Source: Pediococcus parvulus (GTDB lineage: Bacteria; Bacillota; Bacilli; Lactobacillales; Lactobacillaceae). From it: a DNA stretch of 64,000 nt. The notes beneath the pieces were generated by a model. It did no database searches. It was given only the letters and a program-made list of their open reading frames with translations, and was not told where the DNA came from. Within the stretch, counting starts at the first letter, position 1. Every line of letters starts with the position of its first letter. Of the stretch, positions 19,523 to 27,591 are shown in pieces. The stretch covers positions 1 to 64,000 of the forward strand of contig NZ_BJWE01000007.1 in NCBI RefSeq assembly GCF_007990205.1, read 5' to 3'. The position numbers were made by a program, and so were the translations under genes.

Positions 19523-20647
19523 TCACACTAAAATAATTGGTTTTCGTCCAATTGTTTGTTCTTGACCTGTTAATAAACTATAAATTTGGTCAGCTTGACA
19601 AGTAATTCGGTAAACAGAATCACTTTCTTCTTTTCCAATTCTACTCAGCACCAACAAATTCAAAACCTGCATTTGATGTAAATACTGTTGTCCAATTGGA
19701 TTAAATCCAAGAACTCGAAACACTGATTTTTGGTTAAGCATTTGCCCTTTCTTAAGATTTAACGTAATAGCCAAACACAAGCGCTGCAAATGGGTATACG
19801 TATACCGTTTTGTTTTTAACGCTTGTATAAAAGTTGTAAAATCAGTAGTTTTCTGAATGATAGCTTTAATTCGATTTTCAATTCCTTCTGAAACACCATA
19901 AATTTGACCTATTTCTTCTGCCGAAGTAGTTAATACCCGATACTTCAGGTAGGGCCATAAATCGTTCCAACTAACTACAGGACCTGCCAAATCCTTTTTC
20001 GTTTGTTCCGGAATAAAAATCTCATAATTTTTATTTTTTTTAAAACGAGCCTGCCGAATCGCCGAAGCACTCGCAAAATGTGCAAAATTTAAAGATCGAT
20101 CCGAATGATCGCTTTCTAGTCTTTGTACAGGGACTAACTTCATTTTAGAAGTTTCCACTTTTTGATTGGCCAAAAAATAATTAAAGGCCAAAATATCATT
20201 GGCAGTCTTTAATTCAGTCCCGGTTTGTTGAGCGAGTGTTTTAAATAGCTGCGCAGCAAAGCTTTGAGCATGATTCGAACCTTCAAATTTAAGATTCTGC
20301 GCTTTTTCAACTAAATAATTATAGTTTAACTCTGGGTGCTCACTTCCAAAAACCAAATAATCACTACCCAGCTGTGCTGCCATTGAAACCGCACCTTGCG
20401 CAAATAAATGAGCAGCTTGCATGGAAACATTGATTGGCAGTTCGATAACCAAATCAGCCTGACTACTCAAAGCCTCTTTCGCGCGTTTCCACTTATCAAT
20501 GATGGCAGGTTCTCCTCGCTGTAAAAAATTGCCACTCATTAGCACCACTAACACATCAGCGTGCGTTAATTCACGGGCTTTGTTTAAAAGATAGGCATGT
20601 CCGTTATGAAACGGATCAAATTCTGCAATTACACTGCAAACTGTCAT
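19523..20647 (-). CDS. tmcAL: tRNA(Met) cytidine acetate ligase TmcAL (YlbM family)
   Basis: Forms N4-acetylcytidine at the wobble position of elongator tRNA-Met using acetate and ATP. The 374-residue protein has the nucleotidyltransferase-like motif FDPFHNGHAYLL near residue 11, GNFLQRGEPAIIDKWKRA near 40, and SDRSLNFAHFASASAIRQ with the conserved S/R residues. It lies 8 bases after the YqeM-like methyltransferase gene. Confidence 0.92.
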   Translation of the reverse strand: MTVCSVIAEFDPFHNGHAYLLNKARELTHADVLVVLMSGNFLQRGEPAIIDKWKRAKEALSSQADLVIELPINVSMQAAHLFAQGAVSMAAQLGSDYLVFGSEHPELNYNYLVEKAQNLKFEGSNHAQSFAAQLFKTLAQQTGTELKTANDILAFNYFLANQKVETSKMKLVPVQRLESDHSDRSLNFAHFASASAIRQARFKKNKNYEIFIPEQTKKDLAGPVVSWNDLWPYLKYRVLTTSAEEIGQIYGVSEGIENRIKAIIQKTTDFTTFIQALKTKRYTYTHLQRLCLAITLNLKKGQMLNQKSVFRVLGFNPIGQQYLHQMQVLNLLVLSRIGKEESDSVYRITCQADQIYSLLTGQEQTIGRKPIILV

Positions 20648-20655
20648 TTAGTCAC

Positions 20656-21390
20656 CTACTTTGAACACTCGAAAAACCACCGCGTACTTTTGTCGTTGAT
20701 AGCATCTCTGCCAAAATTGCTTGAAGTTTTCACATTCTTAAAGCCAACTTCATTAAGCAAACTCAAATACGTTTCCAATTCATAAGTGCGTTCATGATGT
20801 AATTCATTAATTTTACTATAAGTGTTTGTGGCGTCATTTTTCACAAAAAAGGTCAAGTCGTGCTCTACACTATGTGGTTCCTCAGTCTGATAGGTTGTCC
20901 ATAAAAACGCCTGCTCGTCATCCACATAGTTATACATATAGCCAGGATAGATCTCATCTGTTTGATACGGCGAAATCACATCAAACAAGAATTTTCCATC
21001 CGCGTTCAAATGCTGAAAAACCTGAGCAAAACAGGTTTTCAAATTCTGTTTATTTGGTAGATAGCAAAAAGAATCTGCAAAACATGACACCACATCGTAA
21101 TTTCCAAGTTCACTCAAATCTAACATGTTACCTTGCATCAATGGCAAAGTAACTTTGGCCTCTTGTGCATGTTCATCCGCCAAAGCCAACATTTCATCAG
21201 ATAAATCGAACCCTGAAACCTGATAGCCATCTTGAATGAGTTTAACCGCTAATCTTCCACTGCCACAAGCAAGATCCAACCAGTCAACTGTTTTGTCAGA
21301 CTGCCGTTTGGAAACAAAATCCAGCCACTGATCATACATGGCTGGGTCCATCAAATCATCATATAGTTTAGCAAAGGTCTGATAAATCAT
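20656..21390 (-). CDS. yqeM: Class I SAM-dependent methyltransferase (YqeM-like)
   Basis: A 244-residue cytosolic methyltransferase. Motif I is LDLACGSGRLAVKL (about residues 38-51), with the acidic residue after beta-2 in GFDLSDEML. The substrate is unknown. The start overlaps the rsfS stop by four bases (ATGA). The gene order yqeK-rsfS-yqeM is conserved in Bacillales and Lactobacillales. Confidence 0.9.
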   Translation of the reverse strand: MIYQTFAKLYDDLMDPAMYDQWLDFVSKRQSDKTVDWLDLACGSGRLAVKLIQDGYQVSGFDLSDEMLALADEHAQEAKVTLPLMQGNMLDLSELGNYDVVSCFADSFCYLPNKQNLKTCFAQVFQHLNADGKFLFDVISPYQTDEIYPGYMYNYVDDEQAFLWTTYQTEEPHSVEHDLTFFVKNDATNTYSKINELHHERTYELETYLSLLNEVGFKNVKTSSNFGRDAINDKSTRWFFECSK

Positions 21391-21746
21391 GCTTCAACCC
21401 ATTTTTGAACATCAACAGGATTGGCCTGTGACCAAAGCTTTTCCAAATTATAGAATTTACGTTGATCAGTCTGGAAAACATTTACAATAACGTCGCCCAA
21501 ATCAATTAGGATCCATTCAGCGGCACGTTGGCCTTCTACGTGGCGGACGGACACACCGTTTTTTTCATTTTGGTCAACAATTTCATCTGCAATAGCGGCC
21601 ACTTGTCGATTTGAATTAGCACTCATAATCACAAAATAATCTGCCAACAAACTCACATTTTCCATGTCTAAGGCAATGATGTTTTCTGCCCGTTTACTAC
21701 TTGCTGCTTTCACAGTCGTTTCTAAGATTGTTTTACTTTCTGTCAA
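21387..21746 (-). CDS. rsfS: Ribosomal silencing factor RsfS
   Basis: Binds protein L14 on the 50S subunit and blocks subunit joining when nutrients are short. About 119 residues, with the family core ALDMENVSLLADYFVI and GERA-type RHVEGQRAAEWILIDLGDVIVNVF. An in-frame ATG lies ten codons upstream and overlaps yqeK, but AGGAGG sits seven bases before TTG, so TTG is the likely start. Confidence 0.93.
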   Translation of the reverse strand: MTESKTILETTVKAASSKRAENIIALDMENVSLLADYFVIMSANSNRQVAAIADEIVDQNEKNGVSVRHVEGQRAAEWILIDLGDVIVNVFQTDQRKFYNLEKLWSQANPVDVQKWVEA

Positions 21747-21757
21747 TGAATTTCCTC

Positions 21758-22363
21758 CTATTTTTCGTTCTGCCATGCGTTATATGTGGCAATGGTACCC
21801 GGATAAATGGGCTTTGCATTTTCAACTAAATAACTTAGCGTCTGTTGTGTTTGAAAAAAGACACCCTTTTTTAAACTTTCATGTGTGATCTGGCGAGCTT
21901 TGTCAACACCAGGGAAATCTCGACCAGGCTCGATATAATCGGCCATATAAACAATTTGATCAAGTTTAGTCATATAGGCTGCGCCAACTGTGTGACGGCG
22001 CACAGCGTTCAATATATCTTCGTCATAGATATGCAATTCATCTTTGATGAGCTCAGCCCCAACCACACCGTGCCAAATTGCATTACCATAATCCAAAAGA
22101 ACCGGATTCATCTGTTTATCATTAATCACTTTAATAAAATCATGATCAGATCGTTGCTTGGCATAATCATGTAAAAGGCCAGCAATAGCAGCTTTTTCAG
22201 GATCTACATTGTTTTCATTTGCTAATTCCATTGCTTGCTTTTCAACCCGTAAACAATGCTGAAAGCGTTTGTCATCTAACTTTTCTTGAACTTTATCTAC
22301 TAATTGTTTTCTTGTATAAGGAATTAAATTTTCTGAATACTCAATTGTGTCATTTTTTTCCAT
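21758..22363 (-). CDS. yqeK: YqeK family HD-domain hydrolase (symmetrical Ap4A hydrolase)
   Basis: Hydrolyses diadenosine tetraphosphate to two ADP by family knowledge. HD signature: H in QHCLRVEKQA, HD in AGLLHDYAKQ, H in AIWHGVVGAE, and AVRRHTVGA later. The chosen ATG (MEKNDTIEYS) follows AGGGAG and overlaps the nadD end by 14 bases; a longer frame extends further into nadD but lacks a ribosome site. It is co-transcribed with nadD and rsfS. Confidence 0.9.
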   Translation of the reverse strand: MEKNDTIEYSENLIPYTRKQLVDKVQEKLDDKRFQHCLRVEKQAMELANENNVDPEKAAIAGLLHDYAKQRSDHDFIKVINDKQMNPVLLDYGNAIWHGVVGAELIKDELHIYDEDILNAVRRHTVGAAYMTKLDQIVYMADYIEPGRDFPGVDKARQITHESLKKGVFFQTQQTLSYLVENAKPIYPGTIATYNAWQNEK

Positions 22364-22991
22364 ATAATTTATGCTCCCTAATGTATTCGCAAACTTGCTG
22401 TGGAACAAGATACCTTATTGAATGCCGTTTAGCAATCTTGTGGCGAATTAGTGTTGAACTCAAATCAATTGTGGGGGTATCAACCCATAAAATTGGATAG
22501 GCACTATGCACTTTCACTCCGGGCCGTTTAACACCCACGAATTGAACCATTTTTGCCAAATCAGCAATCCGATACCATTTTGGTAAATAAGCAACCATGT
22601 CAGCGCCAATAATAAAATAATATTGATTTTCCGGATGAGCACGTTTCAAAGCTATCAATGTATCATAACTATAGCTTTTCCCACCTCGATTGATTTCGGC
22701 AAGTTCAACACCGAAATTCGGATTATCTTCAACTGCAAGTTTGACCATCGCCACTCGATGCTTGGCTTCAATTGCAGATTTAGTATCCACATGAGGTGGA
22801 ATAAAATCAGGCATAAAATCCACTCGATCAAGTCCGAGTTGCGAACAAACCTGTTCTGCCATGATTAAATGTCCCAAATGAGGCGGATTAAATGTTCCTC
22901 CCAATAAACCAATTCGTTTATGCACAATATCACTAACTAATTCTGTTTCGACAGTAACTTTTGTCTGTTGAACGGTTTTTGTCCGCGTCAA
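22350..22991 (-). CDS. nadD: Nicotinate-nucleotide adenylyltransferase
   Basis: Makes deamido-NAD from nicotinate mononucleotide and ATP. The nucleotidyltransferase motif GGTFNPPHLGHLIMAE is near residue 31, and SSTLIRHKI is the C-terminal ATP motif. Compared with most homologues there is an extra N-terminal stretch of about 24 residues before the first strand. The TTG start is supported by GGAG 11 bases upstream; no better internal start is visible. Confidence 0.94.
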   Translation of the reverse strand: MTRTKTVQQTKVTVETELVSDIVHKRIGLLGGTFNPPHLGHLIMAEQVCSQLGLDRVDFMPDFIPPHVDTKSAIEAKHRVAMVKLAVEDNPNFGVELAEINRGGKSYSYDTLIALKRAHPENQYYFIIGADMVAYLPKWYRIADLAKMVQFVGVKRPGVKVHSAYPILWVDTPTIDLSSTLIRHKIAKRHSIRYLVPQQVCEYIREHKLYGKK

Positions 22992-23017
22992 AATCTTTCA
23001 CACTCCGTTGATTAAAC

Positions 23018-23329
23018 TTAAATATCTTTAACCTGCAACGAAATATTGCGTTTGTCTTCGTCATCAGACTCTTTAAACAACACTAAGACATGACCAATGA
23101 TTTGAACAACCTGAATAGCAGTATGACTTTCAATGAAATCCTTAACCTCTTCAGGAGTAACGTCTGCACTTTGTTGCAAATTAATTTTAATTAATTCATA
23201 GTTATTCATGGCACCATCTAGCTGATCGACCCATGCTTGAGTTAAGCCATTTTTACCAACTGAAAATTTCGAGCGAAAGCGTTGAGCCTTACTACGTAAA
23301 AATCTTTTTTGTTTTCCTCTTAAATTCAT
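23018..23329 (-). CDS. yhbY: YhbY family CRM-domain RNA-binding protein
   Basis: A 103-residue protein consisting of a single CRM domain (MNLRGKQKRFLRSKAQ, with FSVGKNGLTQAW as the loop motif). The family associates with pre-50S ribosomes. A longer frame overlaps yqeH, but AGAGGA just before this ATG sets the start, 17 bases after the yqeH stop. Confidence 0.93.
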   Translation of the reverse strand: MNLRGKQKRFLRSKAQRFRSKFSVGKNGLTQAWVDQLDGAMNNYELIKINLQQSADVTPEEVKDFIESHTAIQVVQIIGHVLVLFKESDDEDKRNISLQVKDI

Positions 23330-23346
23330 ATTTTCCTCTTTCATTT

Positions 23347-24462
23347 TTAAACCAGTGGGCGACGGACGACAGTTGAGATGCCTCTTGGCGCCCAAATAGC
23401 AATCGTTGAATGACCAGGAACCGTAATCCATCCCAATCCCTCAATCACAACATCACTCTTTTCATCCAAATGAAATTCATGGCGTTGTAACTCTGGCAAT
23501 TTCTCCAAACCTTCTTTATCCGGCGGTGTTAAAAGTTCACCCACATGCTTGGTATAAAAGTTTTCTGCGTTGCTTAACTTCGTCCGATGAATCATTAAAT
23601 TATTTTCAAAATAGGTAATTACTGCGCCATGGCCACTTATATAATCAAATCGACCTAGACCACCAAAGAAAAGTGTTTGTTGATCATCCAATTGGAATGT
23701 ACTTGGTTTGATTGTCTTTTGTGGTGAGACGTATTTCAAGTCTTTTCCGGTTAACACATGGGCCATCTGATCCTCATGGACAATTCCTGGTGTGTCAATT
23801 AACATTTTACCGTCTTCGAAAGGTATTTCAATTTTATCAAGAGTTGTACCAGGAAAACGAGAAGTGGTAATCAAATCCTGGGTCCCGTTGTTTAACCGAA
23901 TAATTTGATTAATCAGGGTAGACTTTCCAACATTTGTCACACCAACAACATAGGCATTACGATTTTTACGATACTTTTCAATCGTATTTAATAAAATTTC
24001 AATTTCATCAAGATTTTTTGCACTCGTTAAGAGGACATCAAGAGGCCGAATCCCTTGTAAGTTGGCCTGTTGTTTCAGCCATTCTTTCATTTTGTTTCGT
24101 TTCAAAGACTTAGGAAAAATATCTTCCTTATTTCCAACCAGCAAAACTGGATTATCACCAACGAAACGATGAATCCCAGGAATCATACTTCCATTAAAAT
24201 CAAACATATCGACAACGTAGACAATCAAAGCATCATCATCGCGAATTTGGCTCAATAAACGTAAAAAGTCGTCATCCGTCAATGACACAGGTGCAATTTC
24301 ATTGTAGTGGCGTAAACGGAAGCAACGCTGGCAATAAACTTCGCCCTTTTCTAATCCCTTATCTAACGCACTCTGAGGCGTATATCCCAGTTGGTTTTTA
24401 TCTGTTGTTTGAATTTTTGCGCCACAACCAATGCAATAAACTTCATCTTCGGCTTGATCCAT
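23347..24462 (-). CDS. yqeH: Circularly permuted GTPase YqeH (30S biogenesis)
   Basis: Needed for 30S subunit assembly. The N-terminal zinc finger is CIGCG with CQRCF (residues about 10-42). The GTPase motifs are permuted: G4 VGNKEDIF precedes G1 GVTNVGKST, and G3 is DTPG. The 371-residue length is typical. Its ATG directly follows the yqeG stop. Confidence 0.95.
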   Translation of the reverse strand: MDQAEDEVYCIGCGAKIQTTDKNQLGYTPQSALDKGLEKGEVYCQRCFRLRHYNEIAPVSLTDDDFLRLLSQIRDDDALIVYVVDMFDFNGSMIPGIHRFVGDNPVLLVGNKEDIFPKSLKRNKMKEWLKQQANLQGIRPLDVLLTSAKNLDEIEILLNTIEKYRKNRNAYVVGVTNVGKSTLINQIIRLNNGTQDLITTSRFPGTTLDKIEIPFEDGKMLIDTPGIVHEDQMAHVLTGKDLKYVSPQKTIKPSTFQLDDQQTLFFGGLGRFDYISGHGAVITYFENNLMIHRTKLSNAENFYTKHVGELLTPPDKEGLEKLPELQRHEFHLDEKSDVVIEGLGWITVPGHSTIAIWAPRGISTVVRRPLV

Positions 24463-24990
24463 TTATTTAATTTCCTCCTGCCAGTTCATATCTGGGTATT
24501 TTTTTGTTAACCTTTTCTGAATAAAATATTCAAAAAAACGATTTATCTTAGTATTCCATGCATCCGAATTTAATAGTGGTTTCACTAGTATACTGCGTGT
24601 CCCTGCTGAATTTGCCGCTAAAATATCAGTAAGTAATTGATCCCCAACCATAACCACTTGATCGGCATTGAGATTTAATTTTCTTAGTGCCCGGTGAATT
24701 CCAAAACCTAATGGCTTCAATGCTCTGGAAACAAATGGTAACTGTATGTTTCTTAGTGCCCGTTTAACCCGTGAATGACTATTGTTAGAAACAACGATAA
24801 CCGGGATCCCAGCTAATTCCATTTGTGTGATCCATGTCCTTAATTCACTTGTGCCATCTGGATTATCCCAAGCAATCAAAGTATTGTCTAGATCAGTTAA
24901 AACCGCTTTTATTCCTGCTTTTTTGAGCTCGTTTGGCGTTAAACTATAAATCTTTTTCAATCGCCAAGTTGGCTTAAACTTTTCAATCAT
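24463..24990 (-). CDS. yqeG: YqeG family HAD-IIIA phosphatase
   Basis: A 175-residue HAD hydrolase. The nucleophile motif is DLDNTLIAWD (about residues 31-40), motif II VVSNNS, and the metal motif VMVGDQLLTDI. The substrate is unknown, although it is the usual first gene of the yqeG-yqeM ribosome cluster. AAGGAG lies before MIEKFKPTW; an upstream in-frame ATG has no ribosome site. Confidence 0.92.
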   Translation of the reverse strand: MIEKFKPTWRLKKIYSLTPNELKKAGIKAVLTDLDNTLIAWDNPDGTSELRTWITQMELAGIPVIVVSNNSHSRVKRALRNIQLPFVSRALKPLGFGIHRALRKLNLNADQVVMVGDQLLTDILAANSAGTRSILVKPLLNSDAWNTKINRFFEYFIQKRLTKKYPDMNWQEEIK

Positions 24991-25107
24991 CCTACTCTCC
25001 TTAAAACACACTATCCCATCATTATAGTTGATTTTCACAATTTTTGCATTCAAAGTCGCTAGAATCTCATTAAGATTTTTAATTGCCTAAATAAAATCAA
25101 ATTGTTT

Positions 25108-25150
25108 AAGGTTTTTAACCTTGTTGAGTTAATATTAGTCATAAACTAAT
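25108..25150. promoter_or_regulatory. Two inverted repeats upstream of the oxidoreductase gene
   Basis: AAGGTT-TTT-AACCTT (25108-25122) and ATTAGT-CATAA-ACTAAT (25134-25139 with 25145-25150) lie 50-95 bases upstream of the start. They could be operator half-sites; no regulator is adjacent. Confidence 0.4.
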
Positions 25151-25201
25151 TTACTCACATAAACAATAAATATTAATTCACTTTAAAGGAGTTTACTCAA
25201 T

Positions 25202-26152
25202 ATGAAGGCATTTGGATTTGAAAAATATGGTAGCCCTAGTGTTTTTGAAGAATTCAACCTTACCCAGCCCACTCCTGAAAAAGGACGAGTCATTGTTAAA
25301 ACCCAAGCTTTTGCGATGAACCCTTTTGATAGCAAACTGCGTCAGGGAAAAATTTCATTTAAAAATGCTCCCCAACTGCCATTCGTCCCTGGAAGTGACG
25401 TCGCTGGAACCGTTGTTGATGCAGCACCCGATGTCACGGAATTTAAAATTGGCGACTCAGTGATGGGTCGTGTCGTTCGTGGTGCTTATTCAGAATTTGT
25501 GTCCGTCCCTCATTTAAAACTTATCGCCAAACCAAAGGAGCTGTCGTTTGCAGAAGCCGCTGGGATACCCAGTGCTGGTGTGACTGCTTATGATGTGCTC
25601 AAAGGGGCAGTCCATTTAGAAAACGTGACTTCCATTTTAGTGTTAGGTGCATCTGGAGCTGTGGGTTCAATGATTGTCCAAATTGCAAAAGCAATGGGTT
25701 TGTTTGTTGCAGCTACTGCCTCACTTAAAAACGCGGATTTTGTCAATCAACTGGGTGCCGACTTATTTATTTCTTCAGATCAAGTGATGCAAAGAAATTT
25801 TTTAGATCACGCACCGGTTGACGTTTTAATCAATGCCACTCCAACCGAGTTCACAGAAAAAAATGGTTACAGATGGTTAAAACCTGAAGGTCAATTAGTT
25901 AGCTTGAACGGGTTTTCGAAAGAATTCAAAGTCCAATTTGAAACACAATCCATTACCGATTTTAACGATGCTACTTACCACCAAAATAAAAAAGCCTTAG
26001 TTTATCTCACTGAATTAATCATGCACAATCAGTTACACGCATCAATTGCACAAACTTTCCCTTTTTCACTTGAAGGCGTCGTTCAAGGCCAGACTCTCTT
26101 GGACGACCATCATAAACCAGGTAAAATTGTTGTTTCCAAAGAATTAAATTAA
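25202..26152 (+). CDS. NADP-dependent oxidoreductase, MDR/quinone reductase type
   Basis: A 316-residue medium-chain dehydrogenase/reductase without the structural zinc cysteines, so of the quinone-oxidoreductase kind. The N-terminal GroES-like half has FVPGSDVAGTV. The nucleotide site is VLGASGAVGSMIVQIAKAMG (about residues 150-169). It probably reduces quinones or enals, but the substrate is unknown. AAAGGAG precedes the ATG. It is a single plus-strand gene within minus-strand housekeeping genes, preceded by two inverted repeats. Confidence 0.87.
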   Translation: MKAFGFEKYGSPSVFEEFNLTQPTPEKGRVIVKTQAFAMNPFDSKLRQGKISFKNAPQLPFVPGSDVAGTVVDAAPDVTEFKIGDSVMGRVVRGAYSEFVSVPHLKLIAKPKELSFAEAAGIPSAGVTAYDVLKGAVHLENVTSILVLGASGAVGSMIVQIAKAMGLFVAATASLKNADFVNQLGADLFISSDQVMQRNFLDHAPVDVLINATPTEFTEKNGYRWLKPEGQLVSLNGFSKEFKVQFETQSITDFNDATYHQNKKALVYLTELIMHNQLHASIAQTFPFSLEGVVQGQTLLDDHHKPGKIVVSKELN

Positions 26153-26183
26153 GGCAACGCTTAACTGTTTATCTAATTTTTAC

Positions 26184-26250
26184 AAAAAAAATCCTCGATT
26201 CTTGTTAACTATTTCAAAATGAAATAACCTAACAATTCGAGGATTTTTTA
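26184..26250. terminator. Bidirectional terminator between the oxidoreductase gene and rplT
   Basis: A long imperfect hairpin: AATCCTCGA pairs with TCGAGGATT and TTGTTA with TAACAA, closed by an inner ATTTCA/TGAAAT hairpin. A and T runs flank both sides. Confidence 0.85.
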
Positions 26251-26607
26251 CTAAGCCAAAGCCTTTTTAGCTGACTCAACTAAAGCTGTAAATGCTGCTG
26301 CATCACTAACTGCGAGATCTGCAAGCATCTTACGGTTCATATCAATGTTAGCAACTTTTAAACCGTGCATTAATTGGCTATAACTCATATCATTCAAACG
26401 AGCTGCAGCATTAATACGTGCAATCCAGATCTTACGAAATTCACCTTTACGGTTACGACGATCACGAAAGGCATACAAACCAGACTTCATAACTTGGTCT
26501 TTAGCAACCTTAAAGTTAGTATGTTTTGGTCCGCGATAACCTTTAGCAAGTTTCAATACGCGTTTACGACGACGACGTGTTACTGTTCCACCCTTTACTC
26601 GTGGCAT
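26251..26607 (-). CDS. rplT: 50S ribosomal protein L20
   Basis: A 118-residue rRNA-binding protein needed early in 50S assembly and, in Firmicutes, the repressor of its own infC-rpmI-rplT operon. It has the long basic N-terminal extension and the standard [18 protein letters not shown] segment. It is last in the operon, followed by a terminator. Confidence 0.98.
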   Translation of the reverse strand: MPRVKGGTVTRRRRKRVLKLAKGYRGPKHTNFKVAKDQVMKSGLYAFRDRRNRKGEFRKIWIARINAAARLNDMSYSQLMHGLKVANIDMNRKMLADLAVSDAAAFTALVESAKKALA

Positions 26608-26657
26608 AATAATTCCTCCTAGAACTGGTCACCCAGCATTTTATTCTTTAAATTAGA

Positions 26658-26861
26658 CTATTTGCTGATTGGAGCTAGCATCTTACGATAACGCTTAACG
26701 CTCGTATGATCCATCATGCTCAATCCACGTAATTGACGACGTTGTTTCTTTGTCTTTCCATGGAATCGGTGACTTGTATAGGCATTTGCACTCTTAAAAC
26801 CACCATTAGCAGTTCGTTTAAAACGCTTTGCAGCAGCGCGATTTGTCTTCATTTTTGGCAT
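26658..26861 (-). CDS. rpmI: 50S ribosomal protein L35
   Basis: A 67-residue basic protein beginning [17 protein letters not shown] with the family's [16 protein letters not shown] core. Second gene of the infC-rpmI-rplT operon. Confidence 0.98.
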   Translation of the reverse strand: MPKMKTNRAAAKRFKRTANGGFKSANAYTSHRFHGKTKKQRRQLRGLSMMDHTSVKRYRKMLAPISK

Positions 26862-26878
26862 AATATGTTCCTCCTACT

Positions 26879-27394
26879 TTACTTTTCTGAAATTGGAGCC
26901 AGCATCAAAAACATGCTTCGTCCTTCCATTTTAGGATATTGTTCAATCGTTGCAACATCAGATACAGCTTTTGCCATCCGATTCAATACGTCACGACCAA
27001 TATCCTTATGTGTAATGGCACGGCCCTTGAAACGAATTGATACACGAACTTTATCACCCTTTGCTAAGAACTTTTTAGCATTCTTAAGCTTAGTATTGAA
27101 ATCATTCGTATCAATCGTAGGACTCAGACGAACTTCCTTAATGCTAACTGTTTTTTGTCGTTTGCGAGCTTCACGTTGCTTTTTTTGAAGCTCAAAACGG
27201 TATTTTCCATAATCCATGATCTTGGCAACTGGCGGTTTAGCTTTTGGGGAAACCAATACCAAATCAAGTTCTGCTTGTTCAGCTAACTCTATAGCCTCTC
27301 GTTTCGACTTCACACCCAATTGTGTGCCATCATCACCGATTAATCGTACCTCGCGAGCACGAATACCGTTATTAACCATCATATCAACAGCTAT
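26879..27394 (-). CDS. infC: Translation initiation factor IF-3 (probable non-AUG start)
   Basis: IF-3 binds the 30S subunit and checks start-codon pairing. The N-domain has [13 protein letters not shown], the linker is [11 protein letters not shown], and the C-domain starts [11 protein letters not shown]. The first in-frame ATG is 21 bases from GGAGG, too far. An ATA at 27392-27394 lies nine bases from GGAGG, and an ATT at 27398-27400 only three bases; an in-frame TGA precedes the ATT. Non-AUG infC starts are known for IF-3 autoregulation. I give the ATA start; ATT is the alternative. Confidence 0.92.
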   Translation of the reverse strand: MAVDMMVNNGIRAREVRLIGDDGTQLGVKSKREAIELAEQAELDLVLVSPKAKPPVAKIMDYGKYRFELQKKQREARKRQKTVSIKEVRLSPTIDTNDFNTKLKNAKKFLAKGDKVRVSIRFKGRAITHKDIGRDVLNRMAKAVSDVATIEQYPKMEGRSMFLMLAPISEK

Positions 27395-27400
27395 GGCAAT

Positions 27401-27549
27401 TCACCTCCAAATTATTTTAAGAAAAAGGCAGAAAAAAACGAGGTGCATACACACCCCGCCATTAAGACTATTCCTAGTCTATTCATCGTTTTAGCCCAGC
27501 AATCTTAATTACTAAGGCGAGAAGCGGGTGCCTCTGCTTAATTTCTCAA
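27401..27549 (-). promoter_or_regulatory. infC-rpmI-rplT leader, L20-type attenuator
   Basis: The 5' leader has the element GGCACCCGCTTCTCGCC typical of low-GC IF3/L20 leaders and a terminator hairpin (CGGGGTG/CACCTCG) followed by seven T, about 30 bases before the infC ribosome site. L20 binding is expected to favour termination. The protein interaction is inferred from known Firmicute leaders. Confidence 0.75.
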
Positions 27550-27556
27550 CTTGTCC

Positions 27557-27585
27557 AGAATATCAGATTCCAGAGTTTCTGTCAA
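27557..27585 (-). promoter_or_regulatory. Promoter of the infC operon
   Basis: -35 TTGACA (27580-27585), 17-bp spacer, -10 TATTCT (27557-27562), just after the thrS stop. Confidence 0.8.
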
Positions 27586-27591
27586 GAATGC

